A DNA stretch of 64,000 bases from positions 1,426,001-1,490,000 of the forward strand of contig NZ_JACWIJ010000002.1 in the NCBI RefSeq assembly GCF_017811175.1, given 5' to 3'. Positions within the stretch are counted from its first letter, which is position 1; every line of letters begins with the position of its first letter. Source of the DNA: Melaminivora jejuensis. Lineage in GTDB: Bacteria > Pseudomonadota > Gammaproteobacteria > Burkholderiales > Burkholderiaceae_C. Positions 41,820 through 48,944 of this stretch are shown here, piece after piece. The notes beneath the pieces are model-generated. The model searched no databases. It saw only the letters and a program-made list of their open reading frames with translations, and was not told the DNA's origin. Both the position numbers and the translations under genes were made by a program.

Positions 41820-42225
41820 CGCGCAGCAAAAGGGTCTGGCTGTAGCGCAGAAAGCCATCCAGATGGGTTTTGATGATGGCCACCGTGATGGGCAGTTGCA
41901 GCTTTTGATAATCATGCACGGCGATGTTGCGAAAGCCGACCATGCGCGGCAACTCCTCGGCCAGCCCTGGCGTGATCGCCTCTGCCCGTGCCAGCAGGGC
42001 AAACACATCGCGGTCGCTCTGCGGCACGCCCAGGCGGTCACGGCGCACCAGGTGCTGACCCATGTCCAGCGCAGCTTCGCAGGCACGCTGGATGTTCAGG
42101 ATGGCAGCATCCTGGCGCGTGAAGTCGGTAGCAAAACTGTCCGGGTCACGAAAGTATTCTTCGCGGGCGCGCGCCACACAGCGCTCTATGGTGGCAGCCT
42201 TGTTGAGCAATACGTCGTCAGCCAT
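41809..42225 (-). CDS. hepT: HepT-like RNase toxin (DUF86)
   Basis: Toxin of the MntA/HepT module: a HEPN RNase that is silenced when the antitoxin adds AMP groups to a tyrosine. The 138-residue protein has the active-site motif RX4HXY intact as RNIAVHDY. N-terminal helices match the family (NKAATIERCVARAREEYF), and AAILNIQRACEAALDMGQHL is also typical. The ATG at 42225 overlaps the antitoxin gene by eight bases. Its end overlaps yejE. The context, within a transporter operon, is unusual. Confidence 0.92.
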   Translation of the reverse strand: MADDVLLNKAATIERCVARAREEYFRDPDSFATDFTRQDAAILNIQRACEAALDMGQHLVRRDRLGVPQSDRDVFALLARAEAITPGLAEELPRMVGFRNIAVHDYQKLQLPITVAIIKTHLDGFLRYSQTLLLRDAR

Positions 42226-42637
42226 AGACCTGTCCGCTTCGCAGGATGCCTTCGAGTAGCCCGGAGCGTGCCGCATCGAGATCAGTCTTTTGACTCAGGA
42301 TGGCCGCCTCATACAGAGCAGCCTGACTGTCGCGCGCCCACCAGCGCTGGCCCCGGGTCACGATCTGGTATTGCATGACGGTGGAAGCGGCGCGCAAATC
42401 CAGCAAATCCACGGCAACCCCGGCGACGTCAGCCAGTTCACCGGCCAGATCCCACAGGATCAGGGGATCGGCGTAGCCCTCGACCAGAACAGCCATGTCC
42501 AGGTCGCTGTCGGGTCGAGCGCCCCCCTGCACACGGCTGCCGAAGCCGTACACCCCCAACAGCCCCGGCAGCCTTTGCTGCACCAAAGCGATCAGCCGCG
42601 CTGTCAGGCTCTTGTCCATGGTCGTTGCTTCGTCCAC
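42218..42637 (-). CDS. mntA: MntA-like minimal nucleotidyltransferase antitoxin
   Basis: Antitoxin that transfers AMP from ATP to HepT. The 139-residue protein has the defining GSX10DXD motif in GFGSRVQGGARPDSDLD, with a third acidic residue in VDLLDLRAA. A GTG at 42637 is five bases behind GAGGAG, so it is preferred to the ATG at 42619. It begins nine bases after yejB and overlaps hepT. The order antitoxin then toxin is as in Shewanella MntA-HepT. Confidence 0.92.
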   Translation of the reverse strand: MDEATTMDKSLTARLIALVQQRLPGLLGVYGFGSRVQGGARPDSDLDMAVLVEGYADPLILWDLAGELADVAGVAVDLLDLRAASTVMQYQIVTRGQRWWARDSQAALYEAAILSQKTDLDAARSGLLEGILRSGQVYG

Positions 42638-42646
42638 CTCTTCTCC

Positions 42647-43693
42647 TCAATCAAACTTGACCCGCGGATCGACCCACACGTAACACAGGTCGGAGATCAG
42701 CTTGGTCACCAGCCCGATCAGCGTGAACAGGAACAAAGTGCCCAGCACGACCGGATAGTCGCGCCGGATCACGCTCTCGTAGCTCAGCAGGCCCAGGCCG
42801 TCGAGCGAGAACAGCGTCTCGATCAGGAGCGAGCCGGCGAAGAATGCGCCGATGAAGGCCGACGGAAAGCCGGTCACGATGGGGATCAGGGCGTTGCGAA
42901 AGACATGGCGATACAGCACCTGGCGCTCGGTGAGCCCTTTGGCGCGCGCCGTCAGCACGTACTGCTTGCGGATTTCCTCCAGGAAAGCGTTCTTGGTCAG
43001 CATGGCGGTGACGGCAAAGCTGCCCGCGACCATGGCCGTCACCGGCAGCGCGATGTGCCACAGGTAGTCCACGATGCGCGCGCCCCACGACAGCTCCTCC
43101 CAGTTGGCCGAGGTCAGGCCGCGCAGCGGAAACCATTGGAGCTGCCCGCCAAAAATCACCAGCAGCGCCACGCCCAGCACAAAGCCCGGGATGGCATAGC
43201 CCACCAGGATGATGAGCGTGGTGATGAAGTCGAAGCGCGAGCCGGCGCGCACCGCCTTGGCCACGCCCAGCGGCACGGCAACCAGGTAGCTGATCAAAAA
43301 TGTCCACAGGCCCAGGCTGATGGACACGGGCAACTTCTCCTTGATGAGCTGCCACACGTCCTTGTTCTGGAAGAAGCTGCGCCCCAGGTCGAAGCGCGCG
43401 AACTGGCCCAGCATCTGGATGAAGCGCTCGTGCGCCGGCTTGTCGAAGCCGTAGAGCTGCTTGATCTGCGCCAGGCGCTGCGGATCGACGCCCTGCGCGC
43501 CCCGGTAGGCCATGCCGCCGCCCTCGCCGGCGCCGCCCCCTGCTCCGCCCGCCCCCATGCCGGCCTTGGCCTCGGCCAGATACTGCTCCACCGGCCCGCC
43601 GGGCACGAACTGGATGACGACGAAAGTCAGCAGCAGCACGCCCAGCAGCGTGGGCAGCATGAGCAGCAGGCGCTTGAGGATATAGGCAGGCAT
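42647..43693 (-). CDS. yejB: Permease subunit of YejABEF-type importer
   Basis: Second transmembrane subunit, 348 residues. The first helix is KRLLLMLPTLLGVLLLTFVV, followed by the family FVPGGPVEQYLAEAKAG. A Gly-rich insert (residues about 48-65) follows, then the periplasmic YGFDKPAHERFIQMLGQFARF segment. Five further helices end at DPRVKFD. The ATPase-contact loop is VLTARAKGLTERQVLYRHVF. Only four bases separate it from higA upstream and nine from mntA downstream, so it is sandwiched between two toxin-antitoxin modules. Confidence 0.94.
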   Translation of the reverse strand: MPAYILKRLLLMLPTLLGVLLLTFVVIQFVPGGPVEQYLAEAKAGMGAGGAGGGAGEGGGMAYRGAQGVDPQRLAQIKQLYGFDKPAHERFIQMLGQFARFDLGRSFFQNKDVWQLIKEKLPVSISLGLWTFLISYLVAVPLGVAKAVRAGSRFDFITTLIILVGYAIPGFVLGVALLVIFGGQLQWFPLRGLTSANWEELSWGARIVDYLWHIALPVTAMVAGSFAVTAMLTKNAFLEEIRKQYVLTARAKGLTERQVLYRHVFRNALIPIVTGFPSAFIGAFFAGSLLIETLFSLDGLGLLSYESVIRRDYPVVLGTLFLFTLIGLVTKLISDLCYVWVDPRVKFD

Positions 43694-43697
43694 GGCG

Positions 43698-44006
43698 TCA
43701 GATCATCGGGGCGGGTTGCACCTGCAGGAGACTGTCCTTGAAGCGCTGGGCAGCCTGCCACATGTCGTAGGCGCTTTGCTCGGCCAGCCACAGACGCGCA
43801 TCACCGCCACGCTCCAGGCCCAGCCAGGCCTGCAGGCGCAGTGCCATCTCGGGGGAAATGGCAGCACGGCCATTGAGCACGCGCGACAGGGCCACACGCG
43901 ACACGTCCAGTTGCTGGGCCGCCTGCGTCACCGTCAGGCCCAGGGCAGGCAGCACGTCATCGCGCAGGGTCAGGCCGGGGTGGGGCGGGGCGAACATGGA
44001 GGTCAT
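43698..44006 (-). CDS. higA: HigA-family antitoxin
   Basis: Helix-turn-helix antitoxin that neutralises HigB and represses its own promoter in characterised systems. The 102-residue protein starts with PPHPGLTLRDDVLPALG, the HigA N-terminal signature. The XRE helix-turn-helix is LTVTQAAQQLDVSRVALSRVLNG, shown here by its parts: TQAAQQLDVS and RVALSRVLNG. It starts 13 bases after higB. Four bases downstream lies yejB, so HigA autoregulation would be expected to influence yejBEF unless another promoter intervenes. Confidence 0.94.
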   Translation of the reverse strand: MTSMFAPPHPGLTLRDDVLPALGLTVTQAAQQLDVSRVALSRVLNGRAAISPEMALRLQAWLGLERGGDARLWLAEQSAYDMWQAAQRFKDSLLQVQPAPMI

Positions 44007-44019
44007 GGGTCTGCTCCTC

Positions 44020-44298
44020 TCAGTGGTAATCCTGGTAATCCACCAATATGGCGTCCACTCCGTCGAAAAGGAAAGTCATGCGCCAATTGCCATTGACGGT
44101 CACCGACCAGTGTCCGGCAAGATCGCCCTGCAGGCTGTGCAGCCTCCAGCCCGGCAGATTCATGTCCTGGGGCTGCGCTGCTTGATCCAGGCGTGCCAGT
44201 TGACGTGCCAACCTGGGGGCGTGCGACGCCTGAATGCCAGCCTTGCTGCCGTGTTCGAAGAACGCCTGCAGGCCCTTGTGACGGAAAGACTTGATCAC
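44020..44298 (-). CDS. higB: HigB-family toxin (RelE superfamily, ribosome-dependent mRNA interferase)
   Basis: Cleaves mRNA on translating ribosomes in characterised members. From a GTG at 44298 it has 92 residues, the standard length. Strong family markers are VIKSFRHKGLQAFFEHGSKA, LDQAAQPQDMNLPGWRLH, GHWSVTVNGNWRMTF and the C-terminal ILVDYQDYH. An open frame continues upstream to 44340 but runs through a palindrome that is probably the operator, so the shorter start is preferred. It is followed by higA in the usual toxin-first order. Confidence 0.93.
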   Translation of the reverse strand: MIKSFRHKGLQAFFEHGSKAGIQASHAPRLARQLARLDQAAQPQDMNLPGWRLHSLQGDLAGHWSVTVNGNWRMTFLFDGVDAILVDYQDYH

Positions 44299-44303
44299 AG
44301 GTG

Positions 44304-44325
44304 ATTGTATCCCCACGCGATACAA
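44304..44325 (-). promoter_or_regulatory. Probable HigA operator and -10 element for higBA
   Basis: Perfect inverted repeat TTGTATC ... GATACAA with a 7-base spacer ends six bases before the higB GTG. The minus strand also reads TACAAT at 44304-44309, a good -10. Position and symmetry fit a HigA autoregulatory site; no binding data. Confidence 0.6.
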
Positions 44326-44346
44326 ACAGGAGTCTTTCACTCGATC

Positions 44347-44808
44347 TCACACCCAGCGCCGCACCCGCCGCCGGTAGTCCTCATAGGCCGCCCCGAAGCG
44401 CCCGGCCAGCGCGTGCTCCTCGGGCACGATCTGAAAGCGCGTGATGTAGCCGACGAACGCCGCCAGCGCCAGCAACGCTGCGGCGTTGCCCAGCCACAGG
44501 CACCAGGCCAGCAGGATCAGCGCCATGCCCAGGTACATGGGGTTGCGCGTGAAGCGGTACGGCCCGGCGATCACCAGACTGCCGGCGCGCGCCGGTGCCA
44601 GCGGGTTGACCGTAGTGCGCTGGCGACGGAAGTTCCACAGGCTCCAGCCATCAAGCGCCGCGCCCGCCAGCAGGCACAGCACAGCCAGCGGCAAGCGCAG
44701 GGCAAAGTCCAGCCGCGCCGCCGGCCAGGCGCCATCGAGCGCCCAGGCCAGCAGCGCGCACAGCAGGCCGATCAGCGGCGGGGGGATGCGGTGCTCCAGC
44801 AGTTTCAT
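44347..44808 (-). CDS. Isoprenylcysteine carboxyl methyltransferase-like membrane protein
   Basis: Small integral membrane protein, 153 residues, four to five helices. The ICMT/PEMT-family C-terminal signature is complete: AGPYRFTRNPMYLGMALILL, then VPEEHALAGRFGAAYEDYRRRVRRW. Bacterial members methylate varied lipidic or small substrates, mostly unknown, so no substrate is assigned. It stands between yejA and higBA on the same strand, 48 bases before higB. It is not part of Yej systems elsewhere as far as I know, so it probably arrived with, or before, the higBA insertion. Confidence 0.86.
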   Translation of the reverse strand: MKLLEHRIPPPLIGLLCALLAWALDGAWPAARLDFALRLPLAVLCLLAGAALDGWSLWNFRRQRTTVNPLAPARAGSLVIAGPYRFTRNPMYLGMALILLAWCLWLGNAAALLALAAFVGYITRFQIVPEEHALAGRFGAAYEDYRRRVRRWV

Positions 44809-44842
44809 GCGGATGGTGGCGTGTTGCAGGTCATGAAATATT

Positions 44843-44898
44843 GGTCAAAATGGCTGTAAACCCAATGCAGTCAAGCGCTGACAGCTATCATTTTTTTG
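44843..44898 (-). repeat. Dispersed ATAGCTG repeat, copy 10
   Basis: Minus strand: ATGATAGCTGTCAGCGCTTG, then ACTGCATTGGGTTTACAGCC. It overlaps the last codons of yejA and lies in the yejA-methyltransferase gap. Confidence 0.78.
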
Positions 44899-46716
44899 CC
44901 CACCAGGTTTCCACCGCCCACATCTCGCCGGGCGAATATGGCGGCACCGCTTCGGGTCGGGCCAGGCGCCAGGCGTTGTAGGCCATGCGGTGCGTGCCGG
45001 CTGACCACTGCGGGATCAGGTAGTGCTCGTGGGCAATGATGCGTTCCAGCGCATGGCAGGCGGGCAGCATCTGCCCAAGCGTCCGGGCGCTGACCATGGC
45101 ATTGATGGCTGCATCCACCGCCGGATTCTTCACGCCGGGGAAGTTGCCCGAATCCTCCTGATCGGCCGCCGCGCTGCCGAACAGGTCGGCAAACTCCTGC
45201 CCCGGGTTGTTCGTGCCCTGGTAGGCGATTGTTGTGATGTCGAAGTCGAACTTCTGCAGCCGCTGCTGGTACAGCGCAAAGTCCACCGAGCGGAACCTCA
45301 AGGTGATGCCCAGCTTTTGCAGGTTGTGCAGCCACGACGACAGCGTGCGCATTCCGCCCTCGCTGCTGTCCATGTACTCCAGCACCAGCGCCTGGCCCTG
45401 GGCGTTGCGCAGCAGCCCGCCCTCGCCCACCTGCCAGCCGGCATCCTTGAGCAGACCTTGCGCGCGGCGCAGATTGGCGCGCAGTTCGGCGGCGTCCTGC
45501 GGCTCGGGCGGCACGAACATGGGGCCGAAGACGCTGGCCGGCAACTGCGCGCGGTACGGCGCCAGCAGCGCCAGCTCCTCGGGCGTGGGCACGCCGCGGG
45601 TTTCGCACATCGTATTGCCGAACAGGCCATGCACGCGCTGATAGGCGCCGTAGAACAGGCGCCGGCTCAGCCACTCGAAATCGAACGCCAGGCCCAGCGC
45701 CTCGCGCACGCGCCGATCCTGCAAGAAAGGCCGGCGCGTGTTCAGCACATAGCTCTGGAAGCCCGAGGGCAGCCGGTTGGCGAATTCGCCCTTGACCAGC
45801 TCGCCGCTGTCGAACTTCCTGCCGTTGACGCGCCGCGCCCAGTCGCCGGCGCTGAAAAAGCGCATCAGGTCGAACTCGCCCGCCTTGAGCGCCTCCAGCC
45901 GCGCCGTGCTGTCCTTGTAGATCTTGACCAGCACCCGGTCGAAGTTGGCCGTGCCCCGGCGCACCGGCAGGTCGCGCGCCCAGTACCCGGGGTCGCGCAC
46001 ATAGGTGATGTCCTTGCCGAAGTTGACCGGCCCGATGCGGTACGGCCCGCTGCCGATGGGCACGTCCATGACCACCTGATCAAAGGGCTTGGGCTGGCCG
46101 GCCTCGTCCAGCCCCCAGTCGCGGCTGAACACCGGCAAGCCGCCCACAGTGAGCGGCAGCTCGCGGTTGGGCTTGTGGAAGCGGTAGCGCACGCTGCGCG
46201 CGTCCAGCACATCGACGCCGGCCACCTCGATCAGCAGCGTCTTGTAGCCGGGTGAGGTGTGCGGGCCGACCAGCGTGTCGAAACTGTGCTTGACGTCCTG
46301 CGCCGTGACCGGCTTGCCGTTGTGAAAGCGCGCCTCGGGGCGCAGGCGGAAAGTGGCCGACAGGCCGTCCGGCGCCACGCTCACGTCCTCGGCCAGCAGG
46401 CCGTAGCCGGTGGCGGTCTCATCGAGCGAGCCGGCCAGCAGCGTGTCGAACATCAGCGCCGCCAGGTAGGCCGGCGCGCTGCCGCGAATGGTGAAGGGTT
46501 GTACTTGTCGAAAGTGGAGGTGCGCAGGTTGCTGACCAAGCGCAACTCGCCGCCCTTGGGCGCCTGCGGGTTGACATAGGGCAGGTGCGTGAAGTCGGCC
46601 GGCAGCGCCGGATCGCCCCACAGGGCATAGGCGTGCGCGGCCAGCGCAGCGGGGCTGGCCAGGGCCAGGCACAGGGAGACGGGCAAGGAGAGGGCGCGGG
46701 TCAGCCAGGAGCACAT
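44888..46716 (-). CDS. yejA: Periplasmic peptide-binding protein of YejABEF-type importer (apparent frameshift at 46496-46498)
   Basis: Substrate-binding lipid-free periplasmic protein, SBP_bac_5 family. From the ATG at 46716 a signal peptide ([20 protein letters not shown]) is followed by [20 protein letters not shown] and [20 protein letters not shown]. There the literal frame breaks: one extra C in the CCC of AACCCTTCACC gives [20 protein letters not shown] and runs to 44888. The corrected length is 609 residues, normal for YejA. Later segments include [20 protein letters not shown] and [18 protein letters not shown]. It is first gene of the transporter operon, and divergent from fabI. Confidence 0.92.
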
Positions 46717-46819
46717 GCGACAATTCTGCCCCACTGCAGCAGCGCGTTTTTCGCGCTGTTTTGCTGTCAACCTCCTTGTCAATCGGCCCTTGCGCCATCG
46801 TTTTTCAGAAAGCACCACC

Positions 46820-47620
46820 ATGGGTTTCCTCGCCGGCAAGAAGCTGCTCGTCACGGGCGTTTTGTCCAACCGCTCCATCGCCTACGGCATCGCCCGCGCC
46901 TGCCACGAGCAGGGGGCGGAGCTGGCCTTCAGCTATGTCGGCGAACGTTTCAAAGGGCGCATCACCGAGTTTGCCGCCGAGTTCGGCTCTGAGCTGGTCT
47001 TTGACTGCGACGTGGCCGAGGACGCGCAGATCGAGCGCATGATGGCCGGCCTGCACGAGGCCTGGGGGACGTTCGACGGCTTCGTGCATAGCATCGGCTT
47101 TGCGCCGCGCGAGGCCATTGCCGGCAACTTCCTCGATGGCCTGAGCCGCGAGGCTTTCCGCGTCGCGCACGACATCAGCGCCTACAGCTTCCCGGCCATG
47201 GCCAAGGCGGCCCTGCCGCACCTGAACGACAAGTCCGCGCTGCTGACGCTGTCGTACCTGGGCGCGCTGCGCTCGATACCCAACTACAACACCATGGGCC
47301 TGGCCAAGGCCAGCCTGGAGGCGTCCGTGCGCTATCTCGCCGAAGCCGTGGGCCGCACCGAGGACGGGCGCGCCATCCGCGTCAACGGCATTTCCGCCGG
47401 CCCCATCAAGACGCTGGCCGCCAGCGGCATCAAGGACTTCGGCAAGCTGCTGGGCCGCGTGGCCGACGCCGCCCCGCTGCGCCGCAACGTGACCATCGAG
47501 GACGTGGGCAACGTCGCCGCCTTCTTGCTGTCCAACCTCGCCAGCGGCGTGACGGCGGAGATCACCTATGTCGATGGCGGCTTCAGCCAGACGGCCGGGC
47601 TGTCGGCGGATCAGGTCTGA
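46820..47620 (+). CDS. fabI: Enoyl-[acyl-carrier-protein] reductase (NADH)
   Basis: Last step of each fatty-acid elongation cycle. The 266-residue SDR protein has the FabI version of the cofactor motif ([17 protein letters not shown]) and the active-site region [19 protein letters not shown] with Tyr-X6-Lys. It also has [17 protein letters not shown]. The ATG at 46820 follows an in-frame extension that is antisense to yejA's leader and is not FabI-like. It is not preceded by other fab genes. Confidence 0.97.
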   Translation: MGFLAGKKLLVTGVLSNRSIAYGIARACHEQGAELAFSYVGERFKGRITEFAAEFGSELVFDCDVAEDAQIERMMAGLHEAWGTFDGFVHSIGFAPREAIAGNFLDGLSREAFRVAHDISAYSFPAMAKAALPHLNDKSALLTLSYLGALRSIPNYNTMGLAKASLEASVRYLAEAVGRTEDGRAIRVNGISAGPIKTLAASGIKDFGKLLGRVADAAPLRRNVTIEDVGNVAAFLLSNLASGVTAEITYVDGGFSQTAGLSADQV

Positions 47621-47650
47621 GCCTTGGCCCGCCCCTGCCAGGGAGTGCCG

Positions 47651-47690
47651 CTCCCTCTCCCGCGTGCGGGAAAGGGTTGGGGTGAGGGGG
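47651..47690 (+). repeat. CCCTCTCCC...GGGAAAGGG hairpin repeat after fabI
   Basis: CCCTCTCCCGC pairs with GCGGGAAAGGG (one G-T pair), followed by TTGGGGTGAGGGGG. This sequence type is common between genes in proteobacteria; one copy seen here. Confidence 0.65.
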
Positions 47691-47782
47691 CCTGCAATAG
47701 GCGTCGCGTCTGAACCACCCCCTGTGCGGTGCGCGAAAGCAGCAACCCAATGGCCGATTTCGACAGCAAACCCTCGCCAGCC

Positions 47783-48741
47783 ATGCGTGAGCAGCTCTGT
47801 TTTCTGATGCGGCCTGGTGGGGCGTCGGTCGGCCTCATCCTCGCCGCCCTGCTTGGCTCCGTCCTGCCGGCTTGCAGCGCCCTCGCCCAGCCCGCCCCAC
47901 CCCCGCCCTGGCGCAGTCCTACCAGCGCGGCATCGACCTGCCGGCCTACTGGGTCAGCGAGAAATACGACGGCGTGCGCGCCCTGTGGGACGGCCAGCAG
48001 CTGCACACGCGCCAGGGCCTGCCCATCCGTGCGCCCGGCTGGTTCACGGCAGGCTGGCCGGCCACGCCCATGGATGGCGAACTGTGGGCCGGGCGCGGGC
48101 AGTTTGCCGCCGCGCAGGCCGCCGTGGCCCAGACGCAGCCGGTCGATGCCCAGTGGCGCGCCCTGCGCTACATGGTCTTCGACCTGCCGGCGCATGGCGG
48201 CGACTTCGACGCCCGTCTGCCTGCCCTGCAGGCCCACGTCGCCCGCCTGGGCCAGCCCTGGGTACAGGCCGTGGCGCAGTGGCGCGTGGCCGGCCATGAC
48301 GAGCTGATGGCGCAGTTGCGCCAGCACGAAAAAGCCGGCGCCGAAGGCCTGATGCTGCGCCGCGGCGACGCGCTGCACCGCAGTGGCCGCAGCGCCGACT
48401 TGCTGAAAGTCAAATCCTTCGACGACGCCGAGGCCGTGGTCGTCGCCCACCTGCCCGGCCAGGGCAAATACGTTGGCCTGACCGGCGCGCTGCTGGTGGC
48501 CCTGCCCGATGGCCGCCGCCTGCGCCTGGGCAGCGGCCTGAGCGACGAGCAGCGCCGCACGCCGCCACCGCTGGGCAGCACCGTCACCTACCGCTACAAC
48601 GGCACGCACGCCGGCGGCCTGCCGCGCTTTGCCCGCTTGTGGCGGGTGCGCGCCGATGCGCCGCGCGCGCCAGATACCGTGCCGGACGTGCCAGGCATGT
48701 CCGATGCCCGGCAGACACCCGCAGCAGCCCCCGGAAATTGA
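47783..48741 (+). CDS. Secreted minimal ATP-dependent DNA ligase, LigE type (apparent frameshift near 47900-47908)
   Basis: Small ATP-dependent ligase; LigE homologues are exported and implicated in handling extracellular or incoming DNA. From ATG 47783 (47750 and 47807 also possible) a signal-like segment (GLILAALLGSVLPACSALA) is followed by a Pro run. There one extra C is needed to join it to ALAQSYQRGIDLPAYWVSEKYDGVRALWDG. That contains ligase motif I with the adenylated Lys (EKYDG). MDGELW, YMVFDLP, EGLMLRR and LLKVKSFDD are the remaining nucleotidyltransferase motifs. There are no extra DNA-binding domains. Confidence 0.85.
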
Positions 48742-48797
48742 GCCAAATCGGCCTCAAACCCTTTGCTGGCAAGCGCTGGCAGCTATCAAAAAAAACG
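48737..48797 (-). repeat. Dispersed ATAGCTG repeat, copy 11
   Basis: Minus strand: TTTGATAGCTGCCAGCGCTT, then GCCAGCAAAGGGTTTGAGGC and CGATTTGGC. It overlaps the ligase stop codon. Confidence 0.8.
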
Positions 48798-48884
48798 TCG
48801 GGCGTTGTGTTGGGCGTCGCGCGTTTTTCGGAAGTTCATGCCAAGCGATCAACGCTCGACGCACAACCGCCCGGCAGCGCACGC
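48797..48884. repeat. Family-2 inverted repeat, copy 4
   Basis: GGGCGTTGTGTTGGGCGTCG and, about 35 bases on, ATCAACGCTCGACGCACAAC. It follows dispersed repeat copy 11 directly, between the convergent ligase and decarboxylase genes. Confidence 0.6.
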
Positions 48885-48944
48885 AAGGCTGGCGCACCGC
48901 CCCCCTTGCAAGGGGCGGGCGGCCAGCGGCACAGCGCGCGCGCC

